A DNA stretch of 9,595 bases from Deltaproteobacteria bacterium (GCA_005879505.1 VBKQ01000114.1:1-9595), one strand, 5' to 3'; counted from the first letter of the stretch, positions 1 to 7,420 are shown. Numbers and translations: made by a program. The notes: generated by a model not told the origin, from the letters alone.

Positions 1-1
1 G

Positions 2-919
2 CACGACGCTCCGGTGGCGCCGCGCGTGTTGCGGCCGGATCTGACGATCGCTCCGGGCCTTCAGGATCTGGTGCTGCGCTGCATGGCGAAGGACCGCGAC
101 GAGCGGTTCCAGTCGATGGATGAGCTCCTCGCGCAGCTCAAGGCGCTGCGCGCCCACCTCGCCGGAACCTCGGCGCCGAGCTCCTCGCCGTCGGGAGCGG
201 ACGGGATCTCCGCGGGAACGATCGGGCAGACGCCGCCGACGCCGCAGCCCGGATTGCGCACGCCGAGCGAGCCGATAGGCGCGTTGCGCCCGACGCCGGC
301 GCGCGGGACAGCGACCTCCGGCAGGCCACCGCCTCCTCCCGCTGACGCCTTCGTCGAGCTGCCGACCCTTTCGGAGCGGCGGGACGCCGGCGCTGCGCAG
401 GCGTCCCGGCCGGCTTTCCTCGTCGCTCCGGTCCTGCGCACGGCGCTGCCGCCCGCCTTGATCGTCATCGCGGGGATCGGGACTGCTGCCTACGTACTGC
501 GCGCGCCGGAGCCGAGCGCGGCCGTGGCTCCCGCGCCGGTCCCGCAGCCGCCCATCGCGCCACCGGTGGTAGCGGCCACTCCGGCGCCCTCCGCCGCCCC
601 GCAGCCGCCGGCCCCGGCCGTGTATCCGACTGCCTACGCGGGGACCACGCTGGTGACGGTGATCAGCAATCCCTCCGGGGCCGAGGTGCGCGATGCCGAC
701 GACCGCTTCCTGGGGACCACGCCTTTCGATCTGCGCGTGCCCTCCAGCCGCGCGCTCCAGCTCACGCTCCGGCAGGACGGCTATCGTCCGGTGTCGCTGA
801 ACAAGAAAGTGGACGGCGAGCGCGAGATACTTAGCGTGACGATGAAGAGCGCGAAGGGGGACGCGTACGAGTCGAGGCCGAAGAGGACATCCACCGGCTA
901 CAAGGACGACCCGTACTGA
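2..919 (+). CDS. Ser/Thr protein kinase with PEGA domain, 3' part only
   Basis: C-terminal part of a membrane-bound Hanks-type Ser/Thr kinase; the start lies left of the window and the frame is open from position 2. The first ~45 residues match the end of a kinase C-lobe: RPDLTIAPGLQDLVLRCMAK followed by DRDERFQSMDELLAQL, the usual 'P..L..l...cL.KdP..R' region. The ATP-binding and catalytic loops are not visible. A Pro/Ala/Ser-rich cytoplasmic linker follows, then one membrane segment at about 431-508 (PPALIVIAGIGTAAYVL), a second Pro/Ala-rich linker and a PEGA domain at about 644-860 (NPSGAEV, LGTTPF, LRQDGY). This order predicts a cytoplasmic kinase with a periplasmic PEGA sensor. The stop is 18 nt before the preferred start of the TonB receptor, so the two are probably cotranscribed. 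The kinase-end and PEGA assignments are strong; signal and target are unknown. Confidence 0.9.
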   Translation, partial: HDAPVAPRVLRPDLTIAPGLQDLVLRCMAKDRDERFQSMDELLAQLKALRAHLAGTSAPSSSPSGADGISAGTIGQTPPTPQPGLRTPSEPIGALRPTPARGTATSGRPPPPPADAFVELPTLSERRDAGAAQASRPAFLVAPVLRTALPPALIVIAGIGTAAYVLRAPEPSAAVAPAPVPQPPIAPPVVAATPAPSAAPQPPAPAVYPTAYAGTTLVTVISNPSGAEVRDADDRFLGTTPFDLRVPSSRALQLTLRQDGYRPVSLNKKVDGEREILSVTMKSAKGDAYESRPKRTSTGYKDDPY

Positions 920-937
920 CAACCGATGAGGCACGAG

Positions 938-3601
938 ATGGAAAACCCGGTGAGCGCGACCCGGCTGCTGGCCGTGCACGCAACGGTGCGCGCGGCAATC
1001 CTGCTCGCGGTGCTGCTCGCGCCGGCGGCGCTCGCAGATGCCCGGTCGGACGCGAAGCGGCACTTCCGGGAGGGCATGTCGCTCATCGGCGCCGGACAGA
1101 TCGAGCGCGGGATCGGCGAGCTCAAGCAGGCCTACGCCATCAAGCCGCACCCCGACGTGCTCTACGACATCGCCAAGGCATACGTCGATCTCGGCGACAT
1201 TCCCGAGGCGCTCAATTACTTCCGCCAGTACGTCGCCACCGATCCGGTGGACAAGGAGCAGGTGCAGGCCGTCATCCAGCGCCTGCAGGCGGCGATCGGA
1301 TCTGCCGCACCACCGCCGCCGGCGATGGCGGCGCCGCCGCAGAACATCGATGTGCAGAAGCTGCTCGCGCAGCTCCAGGCGCTGATCCAGCAGTCTCAAC
1401 CACCAGCGCCTGCTGTTCCCGCCCCCGCCGCCCGGACGGCATCGAGCAAGAAGGCCGAGCCGGCGAAGCCGGGAGCCGTCGCCGCCAAGGGCGAGGACGG
1501 AATGTTCGAGGGAGAAACGATCCCGGCGAAGACGCGGGCCACCGCGCGCGAGATCGCCGCCGAGCTGTCCGGAACGCACGAGGCCGGGGGCGAGGACATC
1601 TTCGAGGAGCAGGTGGTCACCGCCTCGGTGCGCTCCAGCTCCGAGACGAAGACGCCGGCCTCGCTCACGGTCATCACCGGAGACGAGATCCGGATGATCG
1701 GCGCCGCAACCATCCCCGAGATCCTGCGGCGCGTACCCGGCATCGACGTGGCGGAGATGAACCCGAGCGATACCAACATTTCCGTCCGTGGCTTCAACCG
1801 GCGCCTGGCCAACAAAGTGCTGGTCCTGGTGGACGGCCGGTCCGTGTACCAGGATTTTCTCGGAGGCACGTTCTGGCCGGTGTTGGACGTCGCCATCCAA
1901 GACATCGACCGCATCGAGGTGATCCGCGGGCCGGGATCGGCACTGTACGGAGCCAACGCCTTCGCCGGCGTGGTGAACATCATCACCAGGACGGGCGAGG
2001 ACGTCTCCGGCGCGCGCGTCTTCGGGCAAGCCGGCGATCATGGCACCTACCAGGGCGTCGTCACCACCGGTGGCAAGACGGGGAAGCTGACCTACCGGAC
2101 GACGTTTGCATACGACCGGGCCGACAAGTGGACGCGCGACTTCGCCGCCGGCCGGGTGGATCTCTCGTCCCAGTTCCCCCAACCTGACCGCAGCCGCGAG
2201 ATCCAGCGCGCCGATCTGCTCGCGACCTATGATTTCGGCACGACGCAGGTGACCGCGGGCGGTGGGTTCGACAACGTCGCCATGCAGGTGGTCCCGATCG
2301 GGGCCCTGCGCACCTTCGGCAACACCGGGCAGAGCGGATTCGTCCGGCTCGAAGCAGGCAGCGGCGAGACGCGGGTGAAGGCCTTCTGGAATGCGTTGCG
2401 CTTGACCACCGGGCCCGAGTTCTGGCCCGACGGGATCCTCTCCTTGAAGAGCAGCGTACGCAGCGACGTGGTCGATCTCTCCACGCAGACGGGTTTCGAG
2501 TTCAGGGCTTCCGGGACGCACCACCTGAGCTTCGGCGCCGGCTATCGGTTCAAGAGCGTGCAGTGGGGATATCTCGCCCCCCGGCCCGACGGGTCTCCGT
2601 ACCAGGAGCACCACTTCAACGTCTTCCTCCAGGAAGAGTGGGAGATCACTCGCAAGCTCTCGCTCGTCTTCTCGTACCGGGTCGATCGGCATCCACTGCT
2701 TGCCGCGCAGAGCGTCACCGCCGGCGGGCTGGTGCAATCTCCCCGGGGCACCGTCCTCTACGAGGTGAAGCCCGATCAGGTGCTCCGCTTGACCATCGGG
2801 ACCGCGTTCCGCGCGCCCACATTCTTCGAGAGCTACATCGATCTGTTCGCTCCCATCCCGGATCAGCCGGCGATGGGGGTCCGCTTCCAGGGAAGCAGGA
2901 CGCTTCGTCCGGAGCAGATGCTGCAGGCGGAGGTCGGATATCGCGGGCGCTTCGGAAGCTTCCAGCCCGATCTCGTGCTGTACGCGGAGCGGGTGCAGAA
3001 CCTGATCACCGACGGCGCGCTCCGGCTGCCCGCGAATCCCTCCGAGTCCGTCGATCCGGTGACGGGGCAGTACGTGGCCGGCTATACCGGATTCGAGAAC
3101 GAGCCCGGCAGCTACTTCGGCGTGGGGGCGGAAGCGGGCGGCAAGTGGTCGCCGGCGGACGGCGTCGATCTGGGCGCGAACTACTCGTACGAGAGGATGT
3201 TCGCCTGCAGCGTGAGCGCGAGCGGCGGCTGCACCGCGGGCACCACGGCGGCGAATCAGGTCTCGGCGACGTTGGCGAATACCGCCCGGCACAAGCTGAA
3301 CCTGACGGCGACCTGGAGGACGAAGACGAACTTCGATCTCGGCCTGGGCATCTACTACGTCTCCGGCACGACCTGGTTCGAGAAGTCGTTCGACGTGAAC
3401 AGCGCGGGCGGCGTCACCTTCACCCCATACCCGGTGTCCGCGCACACGATGGTCAGCGGGCGCGTCGGCTACCGCTTCATCAAGGACAAGCTCGAGGCGG
3501 GTATCGCCTTCTACAACCTGCTGGGCGACGAGCAGCGGGAACACCCGTTCGGGAACCAGATCGGCCGCCGCGTGCTTCTCACCGCGGCGGGTGCGTTCTG
3601 A
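938..3601 (+). CDS. TPR-containing TonB-dependent outer-membrane receptor
   Basis: An 887-residue outer-membrane transporter or receptor that should use TonB/ExbBD energy to import a ligand. A Sec signal peptide (residues 1-33) ends in ALA before DA. Residues ~36-115 resemble TPR repeats (FREGMSLIGAGQIERGIGEL, then VLYDIAKAYVDLGDIPEALN). An Ala/Pro-rich linker leads to a TonB-box-like EEQVVTAS (223-230). The plug spans ~235-351, with VPGIDV, ISVRGFN, DGRSVY, IEVIRGPGSALYGANAFAGV and VNIITR. The rest is a beta-barrel ending in the terminal Phe typical of BAM substrates. Cys757 and Cys765 could form a disulfide in a surface loop. I chose ATG 938 because GAGG lies 6 nt upstream; ATG 926 is the alternative. 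The ligand cannot be read from the sequence. A TPR sits where sensor-type receptors carry an STN domain, so a signalling role with the upstream kinase is inferred. Confidence 0.93.
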   Translation: MENPVSATRLLAVHATVRAAILLAVLLAPAALADARSDAKRHFREGMSLIGAGQIERGIGELKQAYAIKPHPDVLYDIAKAYVDLGDIPEALNYFRQYVATDPVDKEQVQAVIQRLQAAIGSAAPPPPAMAAPPQNIDVQKLLAQLQALIQQSQPPAPAVPAPAARTASSKKAEPAKPGAVAAKGEDGMFEGETIPAKTRATAREIAAELSGTHEAGGEDIFEEQVVTASVRSSSETKTPASLTVITGDEIRMIGAATIPEILRRVPGIDVAEMNPSDTNISVRGFNRRLANKVLVLVDGRSVYQDFLGGTFWPVLDVAIQDIDRIEVIRGPGSALYGANAFAGVVNIITRTGEDVSGARVFGQAGDHGTYQGVVTTGGKTGKLTYRTTFAYDRADKWTRDFAAGRVDLSSQFPQPDRSREIQRADLLATYDFGTTQVTAGGGFDNVAMQVVPIGALRTFGNTGQSGFVRLEAGSGETRVKAFWNALRLTTGPEFWPDGILSLKSSVRSDVVDLSTQTGFEFRASGTHHLSFGAGYRFKSVQWGYLAPRPDGSPYQEHHFNVFLQEEWEITRKLSLVFSYRVDRHPLLAAQSVTAGGLVQSPRGTVLYEVKPDQVLRLTIGTAFRAPTFFESYIDLFAPIPDQPAMGVRFQGSRTLRPEQMLQAEVGYRGRFGSFQPDLVLYAERVQNLITDGALRLPANPSESVDPVTGQYVAGYTGFENEPGSYFGVGAEAGGKWSPADGVDLGANYSYERMFACSVSASGGCTAGTTAANQVSATLANTARHKLNLTATWRTKTNFDLGLGIYYVSGTTWFEKSFDVNSAGGVTFTPYPVSAHTMVSGRVGYRFIKDKLEAGIAFYNLLGDEQREHPFGNQIGRRVLLTAAGAF

Positions 3602-6600
3602 CGATCCGGCGCATCCTTCCGGCGTTCGCGATCGGCGTCCTCGCTTGCGGGAAGCCGGGCATCGCCCCCGGGCTCGACCAGTACACCTGCGATGGCGGAC
3701 TTTGTGCCGCGCCGGGCATCATCCGCGGCGAGGTCGCGTACGGTGGCCCAGCGCGAGGCGATGCGATCCTGCTGCTGTTCGACACCGGAGCGCTCCCGCC
3801 GCCGGACGGCAATGGCAGCGGGGTCGCGGCGGTGGCGCGGGTGCCCCAATCCAGGCTGTTCGGGAACGCGCCGGACGCGGGAGCGTTCTCGGCCCCGTTC
3901 ACGTTCACGCAGGTGCGCTCCGGTCGCAGCTACCAGATCCGCGCCTTCATCGATGCCACGCACGAGTTCGACCCTCTGTTCGACTACGCGCAGCAGCCGC
4001 GAGCGGGTGACCCGGCGGGTGGATACGGCGAGATCGATCCCGGCGGCGAGCTGCGATTGCTCCCCATCCAGGTAGGTCCCGGGCAGGCGGTCAACGGGAT
4101 CACCGTCGGCTTCACGCAGGTGCTGTCCTACGACCCGCCGTCCTTCGAGCTGATCGGCGGAGCTCAGACGCTGGACCAGGACATGGACGAGCCGGCGCGC
4201 CTGAAGGTCCGCATCGCGCATCTGCCGGCCCGGGGCGCGAGCTTCGCCCGCGCGCATTTCGCGCTCGAATTGGACCGCGACGTGCAGGGGAGCCCGCGCA
4301 GCACGTTCAACGACGGCCTCTACGACGTCTTCCCGCGGGTGTTCCTCCGCCAGCTCACCTCCGTCGACGAGGCGGGGAATGCGATCGATCTCGCTCTCCG
4401 ATCAGGCGCGATCGTCCCCTGCCAGGCGGTCTCATTGCCCGTGCTCCCCGCCTTGCTGAACCTCGCCGCCGGGGCGCCGCCGATTGCCCAGGACCTGCTC
4501 GAGGTGATGGTGGAACCTTTCGCCTTGGGCGCCGATCTGCGGCCGCTCGCCCGGATCCCGGCCGGCGAGTACCAACTCGTGGTCATCCAGCGGAGCGGGC
4601 AGGTCTGGACGCTGCCCAATCAGCTCGGAGACCCGGCCAATGCCGGCACGCCTTATTTCACCGCTTCGCAGGCGGACGCCGTGACCATTGCGCCGCTCCG
4701 GACGCTTCCGGCAAACAGCATCAGTGGCACCGTGGCCTGGAGCGGCGGCGCCTCGATCGCAAGCGGCAACATCGTGGTGCAGGCGTACCGCGATGATCCG
4801 TACGACCCGCCGCCGCCGCTGGGCGCCGCGCTGCCGGTCCGCGTCCAGATCGTCCCGGCGAGCGCGGCGGTCCCCGATGCCCGCGGCTTCCGGGCTCCGT
4901 ACCGCATCGGCGGCCTGGCGCCCGGAAGCTACATCGTGCAAGCGCTCGACGACGTCGACGGCAATTTCTCTCCGTTCGCTCTGCTGAGAACGCCGACCGG
5001 CGGCGACCTGGTTGGCGCGGTGCTCGAGCCCGGCAGCGATACGCCCCGCTCCGTCGCGGTGAGCGGAGACGTCGCCGGCAAGGACGTGACGCTGGTGCAG
5101 CAGCTGTCGTCCGATCCTCCCGCGTTCGAGATCGATCCTTCGACGCCGGCGCAGATGCCGGCGGATCAGGTGACGCCGGTGCGCTTCGGCCTGCGAGCGA
5201 GGCCGCTGTCGTTTCCGGCAGGAAAGGCCCCGGCACCCCAATTCGCGGTGCAGCTCGTGCGCGATCCGGCCGGAACGGCCGTGGACGCAGACCACGACGG
5301 CCTCCCCGACGTGTGGCCGCGCGTCTTCCTGGTGCGGCTCGACCCGTCCGACCCGTCCGGGCTGACCCAGTACAGATCGCCCGACCTGCACACGACGCAG
5401 ACCCAGGTGATTGCGGCCGCCGTCGATTCAACACCTTTTCTGCCCGCCCTCCGGCCGCAGCCGGGCGGCAATGCTCCGGCGGTGCTGACCGGCCACCTGG
5501 AGATCATCGTCCGGCCCGCTTTGTTCGATGCATCGGCGCCCGGCGCTCCCCCGCGGCGGCTGCCGTCGCTGGAGCCCGGCCGGTACCGGATCGTGCTGCT
5601 TTCGCAGACGGGGCAGGTCTGGCAGATCCCGAATGAAGCAGGCTCCGCGGCGCTCGATCCCCTGGTGGTGTGCGCGACCGCGCCGTGTGCTCCGGGGACC
5701 GTCCAGACTCAGTCGCAGAGCAATGCGTTCCAGGTCCTTGCTCCTGCGCATCCCCGATATACCGGTGGGATCTCCGGATTCCTGACGGTGGTGGGCGCTC
5801 CAGCCATCGCGTCGGCTTACGTCTTCGCGTACGCGATGGACGCGCAGCCGCCCTTCGGGCTTCCGGTCTCCGCCGACTTCCATCTGGGGACGGAATTCCA
5901 GGGCGGTACAGTCGGGTACAGGCTGCCGAACCTGCCGGGCGGGGATTACATCGTCTCCGCCGTCGTCGACGCGCGCGGCGATTTCGCCACCACGCCGGCA
6001 GTCTTCGCGATGGCGCCGGGGGCGGGAAGCCTGGTCGCGGCGCCGTCGATCGCGAGCGTAGGGGCGACGTTTGCTTCCCTGAACCTGACCGCCGCGGCGG
6101 CGATGCCTTCGCGGCCAAGTTTCCAGCTCGCCGGGACCGCGAGTGGCGCGGACTTCGACCTTCCGTTCAACGGCGGTGCATTGGCCTCGATGCAGATCGA
6201 GCCCACGGCCATCCTGGACGCAACGGTGACGCCCCTTCGCCCCGATAGCTCCGCCGCCCTTACGCTCGCCTGTGGCGGCAGTGGGAAACCGGACGTGGGG
6301 TCGGTCTCCATCGAGCTGATCAAGGTGGATGGCGCGGCGGGCCTGCTTGCCGAGGTGGATTCGACGGGAAAAGCGACGGTCCTGTCCGGCTCGCTTGACT
6401 CCACTCAGTTCTCGTCCGCCAGCTGCACGCCGGGTGGCCTGTACGCCGCGACGGGATCGCTCTCGGTGGTGGTACAGAAGGCGTCGTCGGCCAAGGTGAA
6501 CCTCCTCGACCCCCGCGTCGCCCCGGTATCGGTTCCGCTCGTGCCCGGCCGCTACTCCCTCGCCATCACCTCCGCCGCGAAGCAGATATGGCGCGTGCCG

Positions 6601-6708
6601 AACGAGCTCCAGCCGGGCCTGCTCGATCCCGCGGCGCTGCTCGCCACGCCCGCGACGACCCAAGCTCTCTTGCGGCCGCAGCAAGTGGCCGTGAACGTCA
6701 GCCCCTAG
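3598..6708 (+). CDS. large lipoprotein with three tandem beta-rich modules, probable CTG start
   Basis: A 1036-residue predicted lipoprotein of unknown function. Read from CTG 3598, the N-terminus is MTIRRILPAFAIGVLACGK: two Arg, a hydrophobic stretch and a lipobox (VLAC) with lipidated Cys17; Gly at +2 favours outer-membrane sorting by the E. coli rule. I found no ATG, GTG or TTG in frame in at least the preceding 240 nt, and the next GTG inside would lose the signal peptide. CTG overlaps the receptor stop as CTGA, which suggests translational coupling. Cys31 and Cys36 (CDGGLC) may pair. The body has three related modules (~40-345, ~373-682, ~722-1017). Each begins with a transthyretin/carboxypeptidase-regulatory-like part (SISGTV, then LAPGSYIVQALDD; ISGFLTV, then LPGGDYIVSAVVD). 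Each ends with a second part closing in GQVWTLPNQ, GQVWQIPNE or KQIWRVPNE. Module 2 has a calcium-loop-like DADHDGLPD (563-571). It may be a surface partner of the receptor. The ORF is certain; start and role are inferred. Confidence 0.85.
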   Translation: MTIRRILPAFAIGVLACGKPGIAPGLDQYTCDGGLCAAPGIIRGEVAYGGPARGDAILLLFDTGALPPPDGNGSGVAAVARVPQSRLFGNAPDAGAFSAPFTFTQVRSGRSYQIRAFIDATHEFDPLFDYAQQPRAGDPAGGYGEIDPGGELRLLPIQVGPGQAVNGITVGFTQVLSYDPPSFELIGGAQTLDQDMDEPARLKVRIAHLPARGASFARAHFALELDRDVQGSPRSTFNDGLYDVFPRVFLRQLTSVDEAGNAIDLALRSGAIVPCQAVSLPVLPALLNLAAGAPPIAQDLLEVMVEPFALGADLRPLARIPAGEYQLVVIQRSGQVWTLPNQLGDPANAGTPYFTASQADAVTIAPLRTLPANSISGTVAWSGGASIASGNIVVQAYRDDPYDPPPPLGAALPVRVQIVPASAAVPDARGFRAPYRIGGLAPGSYIVQALDDVDGNFSPFALLRTPTGGDLVGAVLEPGSDTPRSVAVSGDVAGKDVTLVQQLSSDPPAFEIDPSTPAQMPADQVTPVRFGLRARPLSFPAGKAPAPQFAVQLVRDPAGTAVDADHDGLPDVWPRVFLVRLDPSDPSGLTQYRSPDLHTTQTQVIAAAVDSTPFLPALRPQPGGNAPAVLTGHLEIIVRPALFDASAPGAPPRRLPSLEPGRYRIVLLSQTGQVWQIPNEAGSAALDPLVVCATAPCAPGTVQTQSQSNAFQVLAPAHPRYTGGISGFLTVVGAPAIASAYVFAYAMDAQPPFGLPVSADFHLGTEFQGGTVGYRLPNLPGGDYIVSAVVDARGDFATTPAVFAMAPGAGSLVAAPSIASVGATFASLNLTAAAAMPSRPSFQLAGTASGADFDLPFNGGALASMQIEPTAILDATVTPLRPDSSAALTLACGGSGKPDVGSVSIELIKVDGAAGLLAEVDSTGKATVLSGSLDSTQFSSASCTPGGLYAATGSLSVVVQKASSAKVNLLDPRVAPVSVPLVPGRYSLAITSAAKQIWRVPNELQPGLLDPAALLATPATTQALLRPQQVAVNVSP

Positions 6709-6722
6709 AGCGCCCTGGCATG

Positions 6723-6756
6723 AAAAGGGCCCGGAGCACGCCCATGCGCTCCGAGC
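6723..6756 (-). terminator. probable intrinsic terminator of the RHH-like gene pair
   Basis: On the minus strand a 9-bp stem with one G-U pair (GCTCGGAGC with GCTCCGGGC, loop of about 10 nt) is followed by CC and TTTT. It begins 25 nt after the stop of the downstream RHH-like gene and lies in the 72-nt gap between convergent genes. The T-run is short, so confidence is moderate. The plus strand has no T-run here, so an intrinsic terminator for the lipoprotein operon is not evident. Confidence 0.5.
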
Positions 6757-6780
6757 GCCGGCACTGTACGGCGGGGCGCG

Positions 6781-6981
6781 TTATCCGCGCTGTGCGGCGG
6801 GGTCGTCGTCGAGCATGTCGTTCGGCGACGGGACCTTGCGAAGCTCCGCCTTGGCGATCTTCCACGCCTGCTGCACGACCCACGAGAGGGAGCGGTCGAG
6901 CCGCTGCGCCTGGGACTGGATCTCGTTGAGCATGTCCTCGGGGAAGTACAGGCTCTGCTTGCGAGCGTCGTTGGCCGACAT
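6781..6981 (-). CDS. small ribbon-helix-helix-like protein, second of a tandem pair
   Basis: A 66-residue protein resembling a small myxobacterial family that I recall as TIGR04563 (from memory, not searched). The core KQSLYFPEDMLNEIQ, then RLDRSLSWVVQQAWKIAKAE, fits a ribbon-helix-helix plan: a short N-terminal strand, helix A, a turn at DRSLS and helix B. An acidic tail (MLDDDP) follows. RHH proteins are usually dimeric DNA-binding regulators, but function has not been shown for this family as far as I know. It is about 67% identical over 57 aligned residues to the gene just upstream on the same strand, so the two are duplicates. The upstream stop TAG touches this ATG (TAGATG). A GAGGAG Shine-Dalgarno inside the upstream gene lies 9 nt before the ATG. 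Translational coupling is likely. Confidence 0.88.
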   Translation of the reverse strand: MSANDARKQSLYFPEDMLNEIQSQAQRLDRSLSWVVQQAWKIAKAELRKVPSPNDMLDDDPAAQRG

Positions 6982-7185
6982 CTATTCGCGCTCCTCGGAC
7001 GGCCGCTCACCGCCGATCACGTCGTTCACCGAGGGGAAGCGCATGATCTCGTTGCGGGCGATCTTCCAAGCCTGCTGCACGATCCACGAGAGCGAGCGGT
7101 CCTGCCGGTTCGCCTCCTCCTGAATCTCCCTCAGCATGTCCTCGGGGAAGTAGAGGCTCTGCTTCCTCTTGTCGGTACCTGCCAT
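6982..7185 (-). CDS. small ribbon-helix-helix-like protein, first of a tandem pair
   Basis: A 67-residue paralogue of its downstream neighbour, with the same core (RKQSLYFPEDMLREIQ, then DRSLSWIVQQAWKIAR) and a charged C-terminus rich in Glu and Arg. I chose ATG 7185 rather than the in-frame TTG just before it, because GGAGG is placed 5 nt ahead of the ATG. The conserved strand-helix-helix pattern suggests a dimeric DNA-binding protein, possibly autoregulating its promoter at 7242-7270. The two copies differ most in the N-terminal residues, the exposed faces of the helices and the tail. They may therefore form heterodimers or have different partners or sites; that is inference. No toxin gene is adjacent, so I do not call it an antitoxin. 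Confidence 0.88.
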   Translation of the reverse strand: MAGTDKRKQSLYFPEDMLREIQEEANRQDRSLSWIVQQAWKIARNEIMRFPSVNDVIGGERPSEERE

Positions 7186-7241
7186 CAAATCCTCCGCGGA
7201 GGGGCGCCCGCCGCTCGCGGAGCGCGCACAACCGTCTCCTG

Positions 7242-7270
7242 TGTCTAGACGTGGACGACAGCGGGGTCAA
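7242..7270 (-). promoter_or_regulatory. sigma-70-type promoter of the RHH-like pair, with palindrome at -10
   Basis: On the minus strand TTGACC (7270-7265) and TAGACA (7247-7242) are separated by exactly 17 bp. The -35 matches 5 of 6 consensus bases; the -10 matches 3 of 6, acceptable in a GC-rich genome. The predicted start near 7235 leaves a leader of about 50 nt with a GGAGG ribosome site. The perfect palindrome GTCTAGAC (7243-7250) overlaps the -10 and could be an operator for the RHH-like proteins, although an 8-bp palindrome can occur by chance. Confidence 0.5.
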
Positions 7271-7295
7271 GTAAGCGACCAGCCGTCGCCTCGTT

Positions 7296-7329
7296 CCTGG
7301 TGCGGCTACCCTCGCTAACCCCTGGTGCG
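7296..7329 (+). repeat. 9-bp direct repeat in the divergent regulatory region
   Basis: CCTGGTGCG occurs at 7296-7304 and again at 7321-7329, 25 bp apart start to start. It lies between the RHH promoter and the inverted repeat upstream of the small plus-strand ORF. It could be a pair of regulator half-sites on nearly the same DNA face, or chance. Confidence 0.3.
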
Positions 7330-7331
7330 CT

Positions 7332-7363
7332 CGACCGACAGCAGGAAAGCAGGCGGTCGGTCG
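7332..7363. repeat. perfect 8-bp inverted repeat, possible regulator site
   Basis: CGACCGAC (7332-7339) and GTCGGTCG (7356-7363) are exact inverted copies around a 16-bp spacer. Each arm is itself a doubled tetramer. The spacer contains a direct repeat, AGCAGG at 7340-7345 and 7348-7353. The right arm ends directly before the sigma-54-like -24 element at 7364. This fits a dimeric activator or repressor site for the 52-codon gene; an RNA hairpin is less likely, since it would be upstream of the predicted start. Confidence 0.5.
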
Positions 7364-7380
7364 CTGGCATGAAGGTCGCA
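7364..7380 (+). promoter_or_regulatory. possible sigma-54 promoter of the 52-codon gene
   Basis: The sequence CTGGCATG, four bases, then TCGCA matches the sigma-54 -24/-12 pattern (TGGCACG-N4-TTGCA) with two mismatches. The key GG and GC dinucleotides have the required spacing. A start near 7391 would give a leader of about 30 nt carrying AGGAG at 7409-7413. Sigma-54 genes are common in myxobacteria. The pattern is short and not perfect, so this is a candidate only. Confidence 0.42.
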
Positions 7381-7420
7381 CGAACACATTTCGGCACTGC
7401 TGCTACGTAGGAGCTTCGCG

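Noticed and set aside
2563..3597. Long open frame extending the lipoprotein upstream
   Set aside because: It lies wholly inside the TonB receptor in another frame, is Arg/Gly-rich out-of-frame translation, and would bury a good lipoprotein signal peptide mid-protein.
4432..6684. Long minus-strand open frames opposite the lipoprotein
   Set aside because: Their Arg-rich low-complexity composition is typical of antisense frames in high-GC genes, and they show no recognisable motifs; the plus frame has clear domain repeats.
6781..7185. Toxin-antitoxin reading of the RHH-like pair
   Set aside because: The two genes are paralogues of each other and no toxin-like partner is present.
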